From an uncultured Cytophagaceae bacterium (GTDB lineage Bacteria; Bacteroidota; Bacteroidia; Cytophagales; Spirosomataceae): a stretch of DNA of 35,983 bases. The notes beneath the pieces are model-generated. The model worked only from the letters and a program-made list of their open reading frames with translations, was not told the DNA's origin and made no database searches. The DNA is taken from the NCBI GenBank assembly GCA_903907745.1, contig CAIVPF010000103.1, positions 1 to 35,983 on the forward strand, written 5' to 3'. Of this stretch, positions 15,015 through 23,928 are shown piece after piece. Position numbers and translations under genes: made by a program. How positions within the stretch are numbered: the first letter of the stretch is position 1; each line of letters opens with the position of its first letter.

Positions 15015-15627
15015 GTTTCTGAGGCTTTAAAAGGAAAAAATAATAAACGAGTAAGGAAGTGCCGGTACCAATGAAGGCGCCGACAGCGGTGTCCAGGGGA
15101 AAATGTTGGAATAAATACACCCTCGCATACGCCACGCTGGCTGCCAATAAAGCAAAAAACCAAGCCGCCCATCGGGATTTACTCAAAAGGACCAACCAAA
15201 AACACATAAACCAAGCCGCCGAAGTATGGCCTGAGGGCAAACTATTATATTCATTCATAAAAACGCCATCGACCAAATGCCAAGCGTATGGAACGCTTTT
15301 AAAATACGCAAAAGGCCGAAGCGCGTGGGGAAATAAAAAGTGTTTAGCCGCTTGAATGATGGTCGTAGAAATGGCATAGGACCACAAAAAAGGGAAGGCA
15401 AAAGATCTTTTTTTCCAATAAAAATAGCCGAAAATCAAGATGGGTGAGGCGATTTCTGCCAAGGCGCTTAGGCCTTGGAATAGGTAATCCGCCCATAGAC
15501 TGTGATGGAAATTAACCCATTGCATTTGAACAAAACGATCGCCGCTGGACATGAAGCTAAAACACAGGACTTCGAATACGAGGAAACCCAATAAATACGC
15601 GCGAATGGATTTTTCAATGGATTGCAT
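15007..15627 (-). CDS. PAP2-family membrane phosphatase
   Basis: A type 2 phosphatidic acid phosphatase-like membrane protein. The three acid-phosphatase motifs are recognisable: motif 1 as KHFLFPHALRP (spacing slightly longer than the usual K-x6-RP), motif 2 PSGHTSA, and motif 3 R-x5-H-x3-D in ARVYLFQHFPLD. About five to six membrane segments are present. The open frame extends to a TTG at 15720, but the ATG at 15627 (MQSIEKSIRAYLLGF) gives a compact membrane start of 206 residues, and the extension is polar and runs into the divergent promoter region. Relatives dephosphorylate undecaprenyl pyrophosphate, phosphatidate or lipid A; which applies is open. It overlaps the downstream GT39 gene by 8 bases. 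Confidence 0.82.
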   Translation of the reverse strand: MQSIEKSIRAYLLGFLVFEVLCFSFMSSGDRFVQMQWVNFHHSLWADYLFQGLSALAEIASPILIFGYFYWKKRSFAFPFLWSYAISTTIIQAAKHFLFPHALRPFAYFKSVPYAWHLVDGVFMNEYNSLPSGHTSAAWFMCFWLVLLSKSRWAAWFFALLAASVAYARVYLFQHFPLDTAVGAFIGTGTSLLVYYFFLLKPQKHD

Positions 15628-15671
15628 AGCCTCAAAGGTCGGAAGTTTTTCGGAAAATGTTATTTCTTCTC

Positions 15672-15701
15672 TTGCTCTTTCCGAAAATTTACCTAATTTT
15701 G
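15672..15701 (+). promoter_or_regulatory. Predicted promoter of the DUF177-rpmF unit
   Basis: TTG at 15672-15674, a 19-base spacer, then TAATTTTG at 15694-15701, 25 bases upstream of the ATG at 15727. It places transcription initiation so close to the upstream TTG at 15712 that the ATG is the better start. Confidence 0.6.
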
Positions 15702-15726
15702 CATTCCTTTTTTGACCCAAGTGGAA

Positions 15727-16272
15727 ATGAACGGATTAGATGCATATCAGATACCTATTATATCCTTAGAAGATAAATCGTATCGATATACCTTTGAAGG
15801 AAATGACTCATTTTTTGCGGCTTTTGAGCAAGATTGGGTGCAAAATGGAGATTTTCATGCGGTGGTAGACTTAGCGAAGTCGGCCACGATGATACAAATT
15901 CATTTAGAGATTAATGGCCACATTCGTTTGGTTTGTGACCGGTCAATGGAGGAATTTGATTATCCGTTTCAAGTGAAAGAGAAGGTGATTTATAAGTATT
16001 CAGATCATTCGGAGGACTTGGGGGATAATTTGTTTTTAATCGACAGAAGGGCGTCGAGGCTTGATTTATCGCAGGATTTGTTTGATTTTATCGCACTTCA
16101 GGTGCCGATGAAAAAACTTCATCCACGCTTTTTATCGGAGGCTGAGTCGATTGATGGAGATATATTTATTTACACGACTGTCAAAGAATTGACGGAGGAG
16201 GAAATTAAAAAACAAGCAGATGAAGTGGACCCACGCTGGGCTGCTTTAAAAAAGTTAAAAGACAATAATTAA
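15727..16272 (+). CDS. yceD: DUF177 (YceD-like) protein
   Basis: A 181-residue protein of the DUF177/YceD family, which sits almost always directly upstream of rpmF and has been linked to rRNA or ribosome handling in other bacteria and plastids; its biochemical role is not settled. The central segment (VVDLAKSATMIQIHLEINGHIRLVCDRSMEEFDYPF) has the family pattern, although with a single Cys. The C-terminus ends in the typical DPRWAALKKLK. A longer frame from a TTG at 15712 is rejected because a promoter box lies at 15694-15701 and the ATG gives the expected N-terminus MNGLDAYQIPI. It precedes rpmF by 12 bases. Confidence 0.88.
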   Translation: MNGLDAYQIPIISLEDKSYRYTFEGNDSFFAAFEQDWVQNGDFHAVVDLAKSATMIQIHLEINGHIRLVCDRSMEEFDYPFQVKEKVIYKYSDHSEDLGDNLFLIDRRASRLDLSQDLFDFIALQVPMKKLHPRFLSEAESIDGDIFIYTTVKELTEEEIKKQADEVDPRWAALKKLKDNN

Positions 16273-16284
16273 TATACTAATACC

Positions 16285-16479
16285 ATGGCACATCCTAAAA
16301 GAAGACATTCTACAACACGTCGGGATACTCGTAGAGCACACGATTTTGGCACTCCAAGACAATTGGCAGTAGACGGTCAAACAGGCGAAACACATTTATA
16401 CCACCGCGCTCACGTGCATGAGGGAAATTTGTTTTACAAAGGCAAAATGATTGTAGAAGGATATTCTGCAAAGGCTTAA
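16285..16479 (+). CDS. rpmF: 50S ribosomal protein bL32
   Basis: A 64-residue basic ribosomal protein with the unmistakable start MAHPKRRHSTTRRDTRR and the downstream GETHLYHRAHVHEG. It contains no cysteine, so it is a zinc-free version without the Cys pairs found in some bL32 proteins. It follows the DUF177 gene by 12 bases, as in most bacteria, and leads after 127 bases to plsX. Confidence 0.96.
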   Translation: MAHPKRRHSTTRRDTRRAHDFGTPRQLAVDGQTGETHLYHRAHVHEGNLFYKGKMIVEGYSAKA

Positions 16480-16518
16480 TTGAGTTAAGCTAGGCCCATA
16501 CCATTCACATTTTTGGAG

Positions 16519-16530
16519 ATTTTCGAAAAT
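16519..16530. promoter_or_regulatory. 12-bp perfect palindrome upstream of plsX
   Basis: ATTTTCGAAAAT, a perfect dyad centred about 48 bases upstream of the predicted plsX -7 box. It may be an operator for a fatty-acid regulator, but it does not match the Bacillus FapR site, and AT-rich dyads this short can occur by chance. Confidence 0.3.
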
Positions 16531-16568
16531 ATCCCGTTAAAATGCTATTTTTTGACTAAATTTAATAC

Positions 16569-16576
16569 TATTTTTG
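16569..16576 (+). promoter_or_regulatory. Predicted -7 element of plsX
   Basis: TATTTTTG fits TAnnTTTG, 30 bases upstream of the plsX ATG. The nearest upstream TTTG (16551-16554) is only 14 bases away, shorter than the usual spacer, so the -33 element is uncertain. Confidence 0.45.
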
Positions 16577-16606
16577 CGATACGCTTTAGTAATTAAACCC
16601 AATTAA

Positions 16607-17551
16607 ATGAATATAGCAATCGACGTGATGGGCGGGGATTATGCCCCAGAAGCTGTGATTGATGGAATCATCCAAGCGATTCCAAGCCTAACCAACAAAG
16701 AAGTCATTTTGGCCATTGGTCCAAAAGAAATAATAGATCAATTATTAGCTGAGCGTCATTGCACGAGTGATCAAATTCGGGTGATACATGCAGAAGAGGT
16801 AATTGAAATGGGAGAACATCCCACCCGTGCTTTAAGTCAAAAACCCAATTCCAGCATCGGAATTGGGTTTGCGCTTTTAAAAGAGGGCAAGGCCGATGTT
16901 TTTGCCTCGGCTGGGAATACGGGAGCGATGATGGTCGGATCCTTATTTTCTGTCAAAACGATCGAGGGAATTCAACGCCCGGCGATTGCGGGATTTGTTC
17001 CTCAGGTAAATGGAAAATATGCGGTCATGTTGGACATCGGCGCGAATGCAGATTGCAAACCGGAGATGTTAGAACAATGGGGCCTTTTGGGATCCGTGTA
17101 TTTTGAAGCCACTACGGGTCAATCGAACCCGCGCGTGGGTCTAATGAACATCGGGGAGGAAGAGGGAAAAGGTAGTATTTTGGCACAAGCGACCCATGCT
17201 TTGTTAAAAGAAAACAAGCAATTAAATTTTATTGGCAATATCGAAGGAAAGGATTTGTTTCGTAACAAGGCAGACGTGATTGTGACGGATGGATTTACGG
17301 GAAATATCGTATTGAAAATGGGGGAATCCATTTACAATATCATGAAGGAACAGGGGATGATGAATGATTTTGTCGAGAATACCAATTATGAAAATTACGG
17401 GGGTAGCCCGATCATCGGCATCAATGGAAATGTGATCATTGCCCATGGGGCTTCATCGCCAAAAGCCATCAAGAATATGATTAAGCTGTGTAAATCAGTC
17501 GTAGAATCGAATGTCTGTCAAAAAATTAAAGTAGCGATCGAAGAGAAATAA
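16607..17551 (+). CDS. plsX: Phosphate acyltransferase PlsX
   Basis: PlsX converts acyl-ACP and phosphate to acyl-phosphate, the donor used by PlsY (5254-5892 here). The 314 residues start with the family signature [20 protein letters not shown]. They contain the conserved [20 protein letters not shown] (66-85), [15 protein letters not shown] (101-115), [18 protein letters not shown], and [15 protein letters not shown]. It is a peripheral membrane or cytosolic enzyme of normal length (about 315-350). The gene lies five bases upstream of fabH, an arrangement conserved in many bacteria. Confidence 0.97.
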   Translation: MNIAIDVMGGDYAPEAVIDGIIQAIPSLTNKEVILAIGPKEIIDQLLAERHCTSDQIRVIHAEEVIEMGEHPTRALSQKPNSSIGIGFALLKEGKADVFASAGNTGAMMVGSLFSVKTIEGIQRPAIAGFVPQVNGKYAVMLDIGANADCKPEMLEQWGLLGSVYFEATTGQSNPRVGLMNIGEEEGKGSILAQATHALLKENKQLNFIGNIEGKDLFRNKADVIVTDGFTGNIVLKMGESIYNIMKEQGMMNDFVENTNYENYGGSPIIGINGNVIIAHGASSPKAIKNMIKLCKSVVESNVCQKIKVAIEEK

Positions 17552-17556
17552 AAACC

Positions 17557-18558
17557 ATGCAACAAAAAATACATGCGGCCATCACAGGAGTAGCGGGATA
17601 TGTTCCGGAATATGTGCTGACGAACGATGAATTAGAAAAATTAGTCGACACCAATGACGAGTGGATTACCTCTCGGACAGGTATCAAAGAACGTAGAATT
17701 TTAAAAGGCGAGGGATTGGGAACTTCCGTCATGGGAGCCAAGGCTGTAGCCGACTTATTCGCCAAAACGGGGACTAAACCAGAGGAAATAGATTTATTAA
17801 TTTGCGCCACCGTTACACCGGATTACTTTTTTCCGTCTGCGTCGAATTTAATTTGTAAGGCAGTCGGCATTAAAGAAACGGCCTCTTTCGATTTGGCCGC
17901 AGCCTGTTCAGGATTTTTAAATGCCTTAGCTACGGGAACGGCTTTTATTGAATCAGGGCGCTACAAGAAAATTGTCGTGGTAGGTGCGGATAAGATGTCG
18001 GCGATTGTGGATTACACGGATCGGACGACCTGTATTTTATTCGGTGATGGGGCTGGAGCGGTTTTATTGGAAGCGACTACCGAGGATGTAGGGGTTCAGG
18101 ATTTTATATTAAAGTCTGACGGGGATGGCTGCGAAAGTTTAATGCAAAAAGGGGGCGGCAGCGCCTATCCTCCTACGCATGAGACGATCGATCATAAATG
18201 GCATTATATCCGCCAGGAAGGCCAATCAGTCTTTAAATTCGCGGTTACGCGGATGGCCGATATTTCAGCGGAGATCATGGAGCGTAATGATTTGACAGGG
18301 GATGATGTACGTTTTTTAGTGCCACATCAAGCGAATAAACGGATTATTGATGCGACAGCGAATCGGATGGGAATTGGGGAAGAGAAGGTGATGTTGAACA
18401 TCCAAAAATACGGCAACACGACCGCCGCAACGATCCCTCTGTGTCTTTGGGATTATGAAAAACAATTGAAAAAAGGAGATAATTTAATTTTAGCAGCATT
18501 TGGGGGCGGATTCACGTGGGCATCAGCGTATGTCAAGTGGGCTTACGATCCAAAATAA
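17557..18558 (+). CDS. fabH: 3-oxoacyl-ACP synthase III
   Basis: FabH starts fatty-acid synthesis by condensing an acyl-CoA primer with malonyl-ACP. The 333-residue thiolase-fold protein has the complete triad: Cys 117 in AAACSGF, His 257 in PHQANKRI, and Asn 287 in [11 protein letters not shown]. The N-terminus ([19 protein letters not shown]) and the RTGIKERRI loop are standard. Bacteroidota often have FabH enzymes accepting branched primers; this cannot be read here. It sits five bases after plsX and nine bases before efp. Confidence 0.97.
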   Translation: MQQKIHAAITGVAGYVPEYVLTNDELEKLVDTNDEWITSRTGIKERRILKGEGLGTSVMGAKAVADLFAKTGTKPEEIDLLICATVTPDYFFPSASNLICKAVGIKETASFDLAAACSGFLNALATGTAFIESGRYKKIVVVGADKMSAIVDYTDRTTCILFGDGAGAVLLEATTEDVGVQDFILKSDGDGCESLMQKGGGSAYPPTHETIDHKWHYIRQEGQSVFKFAVTRMADISAEIMERNDLTGDDVRFLVPHQANKRIIDATANRMGIGEEKVMLNIQKYGNTTAATIPLCLWDYEKQLKKGDNLILAAFGGGFTWASAYVKWAYDPK

Positions 18559-18567
18559 TCTTACAAT

Positions 18568-19131
18568 ATGGCTACGACAGCAGATATTAAAAACGGCATG
18601 GTGATCAAGTTTAATGATGATTTATTTTCCATCATTGAATTTCTACATGTTAAACCAGGCAAAGGCCCAGCTTTTGTCCGCACAAAATTGCGTTCATTAA
18701 CCTCCGCGAAAGTGATTGACAATACCTTTAATTCAGGGGTTGCCATTTACCCAGTCCGTGTGGAACGCAGAAAATTTCAATTCATTTATAAGGATGAATT
18801 TGGATATAATTTCATGGATAATGAATCCTTTGAACAAATTTTATTGAACACCAATTTAGTCGTGATGGCTGATTTGATGAAAGAAGGTCAAGAAGTGGAG
18901 ATTTTAATTAACACGGAAAATGAGCAAGCACTTTCATGTGAATTGCCTCCATTTGTGGAATTAAAAGTTACCTACACGGAACCAGGTGTACGTGGCGATA
19001 CGGCTAATTCACCCAAAAAACCTGCCACGGTAGAAACGGGTGCGACGATTACGGTGCCTATTTTCATCGAGCAAGATGAAGTTATAAAAGTGGATACAAG
19101 AACTTACTCGTACGCAGAGCGTGTAAAGTAA
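18568..19131 (+). CDS. efp: Elongation factor P
   Basis: EF-P relieves ribosome stalling at consecutive prolines. The 187 residues show three beta-barrel domains. The modification loop in domain I reads HVKPGKGPAF, with a Lys at the tip (about residue 32), so it is of the lysine-tip class rather than arginine-tip. The modifying enzyme is not in the window. The C-terminal ETGATITVPIFIEQDEVIKVDT is family-typical. It lies between fabH and accB, a placement also seen in other bacteria. Confidence 0.97.
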   Translation: MATTADIKNGMVIKFNDDLFSIIEFLHVKPGKGPAFVRTKLRSLTSAKVIDNTFNSGVAIYPVRVERRKFQFIYKDEFGYNFMDNESFEQILLNTNLVVMADLMKEGQEVEILINTENEQALSCELPPFVELKVTYTEPGVRGDTANSPKKPATVETGATITVPIFIEQDEVIKVDTRTYSYAERVK

Positions 19132-19138
19132 ATTTATA

Positions 19139-19146
19139 TATATTTG
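19139..19146 (+). promoter_or_regulatory. Possible internal promoter before accB
   Basis: TATATTTG in the 36-base efp-accB gap fits TAnnTTTG and lies 21 bases upstream of the accB ATG. There is no convincing -33 element, so accBC may have an extra promoter in addition to read-through from plsX. Confidence 0.4.
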
Positions 19147-19167
19147 CAAGCATAAATTTTAAGCGAA

Positions 19168-19626
19168 ATGGATACCAAAGAAATACAGCGACTTTTAGAT
19201 TATATTGCCAAATCACCCCTCGCTGAGGTGAGCATCGAAACAGAAGGTTTAAAAGTTTCGGTGAAGAAATTTTCAGAAGCAGCTCCCGTGGTGACTTATT
19301 CAGCGCCCGCAGTTTCAGCGGCCCCAGCGGCTCCCGTAGCTGCAGCCCCGGCGGCACCTGTAGCAGCAGAACCTTCTGCTGACCATTACTACACGATAAA
19401 ATCACCGATGGTCGGTACTTTTTACCGTGCCGCAGGACCCGATAAGGATAATTTTGTGGAGGTAGGATCTGACATCGAACCAGGAAAAACGGTTTGTATG
19501 ATCGAGGCCATGAAACTTTTCAATGAGATCGACTCGGAAGTAGCCGGAAAAATTGTGAAAATTTTAGTGGAGAATGCAACACCCGTTGAATTCGACCAAC
19601 CTCTTTTCTTGGTAGAAAAAGCCTAA
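19168..19626 (+). CDS. accB: Acetyl-CoA carboxylase biotin carboxyl carrier protein
   Basis: BCCP carries the biotin arm between AccC and the carboxyltransferase in malonyl-CoA synthesis. In 152 residues there is an N-terminal interaction segment (about 1-38), an Ala/Pro-rich flexible linker (about 39-70) and a C-terminal biotinyl domain (about 74-152). The biotinylation motif EAMKLF has its target Lys at 116. Length matches the family. accC follows after three bases, so both are made from one message. Confidence 0.97.
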   Translation: MDTKEIQRLLDYIAKSPLAEVSIETEGLKVSVKKFSEAAPVVTYSAPAVSAAPAAPVAAAPAAPVAAEPSADHYYTIKSPMVGTFYRAAGPDKDNFVEVGSDIEPGKTVCMIEAMKLFNEIDSEVAGKIVKILVENATPVEFDQPLFLVEKA

Positions 19627-19629
19627 TCT

Positions 19630-20973
19630 ATGTTTAAAAAAATACTTATTGCAAATCGTGGGGAAATAGCCCTACGTGTTATTCGTACTTGTCGGGAAAT
19701 GGGCATCAAAACCGTTGCCGTTTTCTCTACAGCGGATCGTGATAGTTTGCACGTTCGTTTTGCGGATGAGGCCGTGTGTATCGGTCCGCCGCCGAGCCGA
19801 CAATCCTATTTAAGTATCCCAGCCATCATTTCAGCTGCCGAGGTAACCGGCGCGGATGCGATCCATCCGGGCTATGGATTTCTGTCAGAAAATGCGGAAT
19901 TTTCTCGTATTTGTGCTGAGCATGGCATTAAATTCATCGGCGCTTCAGCGGAGATGATTAATTCCATGGGAGATAAGGCGACGGCGAAAGAAACCATGAA
20001 AAAAGCAGGCGTTCCGGTTATTCCGGGTTCTGACGGGCTTTTAGACACGGTGGAAGAGGCGATTGAATTAGCGAAAATCATCAAATACCCGGTGATTATC
20101 AAGGCGACAGCCGGAGGGGGTGGACGTGGGATGCGCATCATTCGCGAGGAATCAGAATTTAGAAAATTATGGGATGATGCCAAAATGGAAGCTTCGGCGG
20201 TATTTGGCAACGACGGGATGTACATGGAGAAATTCGTAGAGGAACCGCGTCATATTGAAATTCAAGTCGTAGGCGATAAATTCGGTAAAGTATGTCACTT
20301 GTCTGAACGGGATTGTTCCATTCAGCGTCGGCACCAAAAATTATGCGAAGAAACGCCATCCCCTGCCCTAACGGATGAGTTACGGAAGAAAATGGGGGAT
20401 GCGGCGATTGCGGGTGCGAGTGCGATTGGCTATGAAGGTGCGGGAACAATCGAGTTTTTGGTGGACAAAAACGGAGATTTCTACTTCATGGAAATGAACA
20501 CGCGGATTCAGGTAGAACATCCGATTACTGAGGAGGTGACGGATTTTGACTTGATCAAAGAACAAATCAAAGTAGCCGCAGGGATTCCGATTTCGGGTCA
20601 AAATTACTTCCCGAAATTATTTGCGTTGGAATGCCGGATTAATGCCGAGGATCCAGCGAATGGATTCCGTCCTTCGCCAGGTAAAATCACGAATTTACAC
20701 CTTCCAGGTGGTCACGGGGTGCGTATTGACTCCCACGTTTATTCAGGATATACCATTCCGCCTAATTACGATTCCATGATTGCGAAAGTGATTGTGAGTG
20801 GTCAAAGTCGGGAAGAAGTCCTTTTACGTATGAAAAGGGCACTTCAGGAATTTGTGATTGAGGGCATTAAGACGACGATTCCATTCCATATTAAGTTGAT
20901 GGACGACCCTGGTTTTCAATCGGGACATTTCACAACGGCGTTCATGGATAGCTTTGATATGTCGGGATTATAG
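19630..20973 (+). CDS. accC: Acetyl-CoA carboxylase, biotin carboxylase subunit
   Basis: AccC carboxylates the biotin on AccB using ATP and bicarbonate. The 447-residue ATP-grasp enzyme shows [18 protein letters not shown] at the N-terminus, the Gly-rich ATP loop [12 protein letters not shown] near 162-173, [12 protein letters not shown] near 231-242, and the metal/catalytic segment [19 protein letters not shown] near 287-305. Length is normal (about 445-450). It is the last gene of the lipid cluster and is followed by a GC-rich terminator. Confidence 0.97.
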   Translation: MFKKILIANRGEIALRVIRTCREMGIKTVAVFSTADRDSLHVRFADEAVCIGPPPSRQSYLSIPAIISAAEVTGADAIHPGYGFLSENAEFSRICAEHGIKFIGASAEMINSMGDKATAKETMKKAGVPVIPGSDGLLDTVEEAIELAKIIKYPVIIKATAGGGGRGMRIIREESEFRKLWDDAKMEASAVFGNDGMYMEKFVEEPRHIEIQVVGDKFGKVCHLSERDCSIQRRHQKLCEETPSPALTDELRKKMGDAAIAGASAIGYEGAGTIEFLVDKNGDFYFMEMNTRIQVEHPITEEVTDFDLIKEQIKVAAGIPISGQNYFPKLFALECRINAEDPANGFRPSPGKITNLHLPGGHGVRIDSHVYSGYTIPPNYDSMIAKVIVSGQSREEVLLRMKRALQEFVIEGIKTTIPFHIKLMDDPGFQSGHFTTAFMDSFDMSGL

Positions 20974-20994
20974 ACCCATAAATGATCGATTTTG

Positions 20995-21022
20995 AAGGGG
21001 GAGGCGAAGGCCTCCTTTTTTA
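20995..21022 (+). terminator. Intrinsic terminator after accC
   Basis: GGAGGC, a GAAG tetraloop, GCCTCC, then a run of T from 21016. The stem can be extended by G-U pairs. It closes the DUF177-to-accC transcript and separates it from the rplM promoter. Confidence 0.88.
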
Positions 21023-21055
21023 TTGTATGAATTAAACAAATAATTTCAAATCTCA

Positions 21056-21087
21056 TTTGGAAGTTAGCTTTCTAATATCTAAATTTG
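21056..21087 (+). promoter_or_regulatory. Predicted promoter of rplM-rpsI
   Basis: TTTG at 21056-21059, a spacer of exactly 20 bases, then TAAATTTG at 21080-21087. Both elements fit the phylum consensus. Initiation near 21094 implies a leader of about 110 bases before rplM, much longer than the other leaders predicted here. Confidence 0.72.
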
Positions 21088-21093
21088 CACTCC

Positions 21094-21202
21094 CATTTTT
21101 TCGATTGAATGCCCGTTTAGTTGTAAAATAGGTCATAATCAAATCTTCGAGACGAATTCCGTAGCCTTTGAGAATTGATTCAAACAGTTAAATAATAAAT
21201 AA
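21094..21202 (+). promoter_or_regulatory. Long rplM leader, possible ribosomal-protein autoregulatory RNA
   Basis: The leader holds competing complementary segments: TCAAA at 21139-21143 can pair with TTTGA at 21167-21171, which can alternatively pair with TCAAA at 21180-21184. AATCAA at 21137-21142 can also pair with TTGATT at 21175-21180. A small TCT-TCG-AGA hairpin lies at 21144-21152. I do not recognise a named leader family; regulation is inference. Confidence 0.35.
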
Positions 21203-21646
21203 GTGGATACTTTAAGTTACAAAACCATCTCCGCCAACAAAGCTACTGTAGAGAAAGCTTGGGTTGTGGTAGATGCTGAAAATCAAATACTTGGACGTTT
21301 GTGTTCAGAAATCGCGAAAATTATTCGTGGGAAACACAAGCCATCTTTTACACCCCACGTGGATTGTGGAGATCAAGTAATCGTGATCAATGCGGACAAA
21401 GTTCGCTTAACTGGTAAGAAAATGACTGACAAGGTGTATATCCGTCACACGGGATATCCTGGAGGTCAACGTTTTGCTACGCCTCGTGAGGTTTTGGTAA
21501 AAAATCCAAGAGGAGTTGTTGAATCAGCCGTTAAAGGTATGTTACCTAAGAATCGTTTGGGTCGTGAGTTATTCAACAACCTATTCGTTTATGCAGGTCC
21601 AACGCATCCGCATTCGGCTCAACAGCCTAAAGAAATTAAGTTTTAA
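21203..21646 (+). CDS. rplM: 50S ribosomal protein uL13
   Basis: An early-assembling protein of the large ribosomal subunit, 147 residues. The GTG at 21203 is taken as start because it gives the family N-terminus [20 protein letters not shown] and no ATG is available at that place. Core motifs are clear: [40 protein letters not shown], and [11 protein letters not shown]. It precedes rpsI by 20 bases, the conserved L13-S9 pair. Confidence 0.97.
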   Translation: MDTLSYKTISANKATVEKAWVVVDAENQILGRLCSEIAKIIRGKHKPSFTPHVDCGDQVIVINADKVRLTGKKMTDKVYIRHTGYPGGQRFATPREVLVKNPRGVVESAVKGMLPKNRLGRELFNNLFVYAGPTHPHSAQQPKEIKF

Positions 21647-21666
21647 CGGAGTCAATTCTATATCAA

Positions 21667-22056
21667 ATGGCAGAATTAACAAATAAAATAGGTAGAAGAA
21701 AAACGGCGATTGCTCGTATTTCAATGACCCCTGGTCAAGGCCAGATTAAAATCAATGGTCGTACATTGGCTAATTATTTCCCATCTGAAATTCTTCAGAT
21801 TGTGGTGAATCAGCCTTTCGCGCTAACGAATACAGTGGGTTCTTTTGATGTAACTGCTAGCGTAGATGGTGGCGGTATCAAGGGACAAGCTGAGGCGTTA
21901 CGTTTAGCTATTTCAAGAGCTCTTCAAACACAAGACTCTGAATTGCGTTCTCCTTTGAAAAAAGAAGGTTTTTTAACACGTGATCCTCGTATGGTGGAGC
22001 GTAAGAAACCAGGACGTAGAAAAGCACGTAAGAGATTCCAATTCTCAAAACGTTAA
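21667..22056 (+). CDS. rpsI: 30S ribosomal protein uS9
   Basis: A small-subunit protein of 129 residues whose C-terminal tail reaches the P-site tRNA. Motifs: [19 protein letters not shown] at the N-terminus, [19 protein letters not shown] in the middle, and the basic tail [17 protein letters not shown] ending in the invariant Lys-Arg. It is paired with rplM and followed by an 83-base gap with a strong hairpin before rpsB. Confidence 0.98.
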   Translation: MAELTNKIGRRKTAIARISMTPGQGQIKINGRTLANYFPSEILQIVVNQPFALTNTVGSFDVTASVDGGGIKGQAEALRLAISRALQTQDSELRSPLKKEGFLTRDPRMVERKKPGRRKARKRFQFSKR

Positions 22057-22068
22057 TATTCGAATTGC

Positions 22069-22105
22069 GTGGAAAAGGCTTGTGTGTTGCCGATGCCTTT
22101 TCCAC
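22069..22105 (+). other. Strong hairpin between rpsI and rpsB
   Basis: GTGGAAAAGGC (22069-22079) pairs perfectly with GCCTTTTCCAC (22095-22105) around a 15-base loop. The first T-rich run starts only about eight bases after the stem and is interrupted, so it is not a typical terminator. It may act as a processing site, attenuator or part of an rpsB leader. No separate consensus promoter for rpsB was found in the gap. Confidence 0.6.
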
Positions 22106-22139
22106 ATCTTATCTAATTTTTCATTTTTAAAAACCCAAA

Positions 22140-22952
22140 ATGGCACAATTAAGCTACAATGACCTGTTAGACGCAGGTGTTCACTTCGGTCACTTGACCC
22201 GTAAGTGGGATCCCAAAATGGCTCCATTCATCTTTATGGAGAAGAATGGTATCCACATCATCGATTTAAATAAGACAATTTCTAGCCTAGACGAAGCCGC
22301 TGCAGCGATGCGCTCTATCGTGCGTTCTGGTCGTAAAATCATGTTTGTTGCCACTAAGAAGCAAGCCCAAGAAGTGGTAACTGCCGAAGCGAGCAAATTA
22401 AATATGCCCTACGTGACGGACCGTTGGTTAGGGGGTATGTTGACAAACTTCGCGACCGTACGCAAGTCGATCAAGAAGATGTCCAGCATCGATAAAATGT
22501 TAAAAGACGAGGTTATCGTAAAAACGTTAGCAAAACGTGAGCGTTTAATGATGACCCGTGAAGAAGAAAAATTAAAGCGTGTGTTAGGTGGAATTACTGA
22601 GTTAACTCGCCTACCAGCAGCTTTATTTGTCGTAGACGTGAAGCGTGAGCACATCGCCGTTTCTGAAGCAAAAAAATTAGGTATACCTGTTTTTGCTATG
22701 TGTGACACCAACTCAAATCCAGAATTAGTGGACTACCCGATTCCGGCGAATGACGATGCGTACAAGTCGATCTCCATTATTACTGCAGCCATCGGAAAAG
22801 CCATCGAAGAAGGCTTAGCTGAAAGAAAGCAAGATAAGGATGATGCACGCGTAGCAGAGGAAGAAGAGGCAAAGCGTCTTCTTGACAATGAAGCAGAAAT
22901 AGAAGCCGCTAAAGTAGCCGCTAAGTACGAAAAAGAAGCAGAACAAGAATAA
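22140..22952 (+). CDS. rpsB: 30S ribosomal protein uS2
   Basis: A small-subunit protein of 270 residues. The family signature LLDAGVHFGHLTRKWDPKMAPFI is at the N-terminus, and RWLGGMLTNFATVRKSIKK and VPIFAMCDTNSNPELVDYPIP-like segments follow. The C-terminal extension (about 225-270) is highly charged and likely helical. It precedes tsf by 11 bases, the almost universal rpsB-tsf arrangement. Confidence 0.97.
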   Translation: MAQLSYNDLLDAGVHFGHLTRKWDPKMAPFIFMEKNGIHIIDLNKTISSLDEAAAAMRSIVRSGRKIMFVATKKQAQEVVTAEASKLNMPYVTDRWLGGMLTNFATVRKSIKKMSSIDKMLKDEVIVKTLAKRERLMMTREEEKLKRVLGGITELTRLPAALFVVDVKREHIAVSEAKKLGIPVFAMCDTNSNPELVDYPIPANDDAYKSISIITAAIGKAIEEGLAERKQDKDDARVAEEEEAKRLLDNEAEIEAAKVAAKYEKEAEQE

Positions 22953-22963
22953 ATATTCAAACA

Positions 22964-23797
22964 ATGTCAATTACAGCATCAGACGTTAACAAATTACGCC
23001 AAATGACCGGCGCAGGCATGATGGATTGCAAAAAAGCGTTGACTGAAGCAGAAGGCGACTTCGAAGCAGCCATCGATATCCTACGCAAAGCAGGTCAAAA
23101 AGTAGCTGCAAAACGTGCAGACAATGCGACCAACGAAGGTGTGGTGCTTGTTGCCATGTCTGCAGATCATTCAAACGGAAAAATCATCGCGCTAGCTTGT
23201 GAAACAGAACCTGTTTCTAAAGTGGCGGATTTCAACAATTTAGCTAGTACAATCATCGAAAAAGCTGCGGCATCGCATGCTCCTTCAGCACATGATTTAT
23301 TAGCCGAGCCTTTAGCTGATGGTCGCTCTGTAGAGGGTCACATCATTGAGTTGACAGGTCGAATTGGTGAAAAAATCACCTTAGCTGCCTACGAAAACGT
23401 ATCCGCAGAAAAAGTGGTTTCTTACATCCACTCGAATAACAAAATCGGTGTATTAGTTGCATTCGAAAATGTTCAAGGTGCTGATGTTATGGAAGTTGGA
23501 AAAGATATCGCCATGCAAATCACAGCCATGAAACCTGTCGCTTTAGACAAAGATGGTGTAGATTCTGAGACGATCGAACGCGAAATTGAAATCGGAAAAG
23601 ATCAAGCACGTCAAGAAGGGAAACCAGAGGCGATGTTGGAGAAAATTGCCGTAGGTAAATTAGAGAAGTTCTACAAAGAGCAGACTTTATTGAACCAACA
23701 ATTCGTAAAAGACTCTTCCATCACGATTCGTCAATTACTTGAGCAAACTCAAAAAGGATTAACGATTTCTTCATTCAAACGTATTTCGTTAGTCTAA
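22964..23797 (+). CDS. tsf: Elongation factor Ts
   Basis: EF-Ts recharges EF-Tu by promoting release of GDP. The 277-residue protein begins with a UBA-like N-terminal module (ASDVNKLRQMTGAGMMDCKK) carrying the conserved TGAGMMDCKKAL, followed by the core dimerisation region and the C-terminal GLTISSFKRISL. It is 11 bases downstream of rpsB and is closed by a strong terminator at 23820-23850. Confidence 0.97.
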   Translation: MSITASDVNKLRQMTGAGMMDCKKALTEAEGDFEAAIDILRKAGQKVAAKRADNATNEGVVLVAMSADHSNGKIIALACETEPVSKVADFNNLASTIIEKAAASHAPSAHDLLAEPLADGRSVEGHIIELTGRIGEKITLAAYENVSAEKVVSYIHSNNKIGVLVAFENVQGADVMEVGKDIAMQITAMKPVALDKDGVDSETIEREIEIGKDQARQEGKPEAMLEKIAVGKLEKFYKEQTLLNQQFVKDSSITIRQLLEQTQKGLTISSFKRISLV

Positions 23798-23819
23798 GAA
23801 ATTGACTCAAAACGCATAG

Positions 23820-23850
23820 AAAAGACTAGTCGAATGGCTAGTCTTTTTTT
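23820..23850 (+). terminator. Intrinsic terminator after tsf
   Basis: AAAAGACTAG, an 8-base loop, CTAGTCTTTT followed by more T. The stem is perfect. It separates the ribosomal unit from murD. The A tract on the left would also allow termination from the other side. Confidence 0.92.
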
Positions 23851-23928
23851 GTGTCAATTTTTGAAAATGCAAGACCATGCGGTTGAATTAGTCCAAGACA
23901 TTTTCTAAATTGTATTAAATTTATTCGC

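Noticed and set aside
17557-20973. efp inserted between fabH and accB as an unusual translation-lipid link
   Set aside because: efp beside accBC is a common arrangement in bacteria, so it is not new.
23916-23923. TAAATTTA as murD promoter
   Set aside because: It misses the final G of the -7 consensus and has no -33 partner; mentioned only as a weak candidate in the murD entry.
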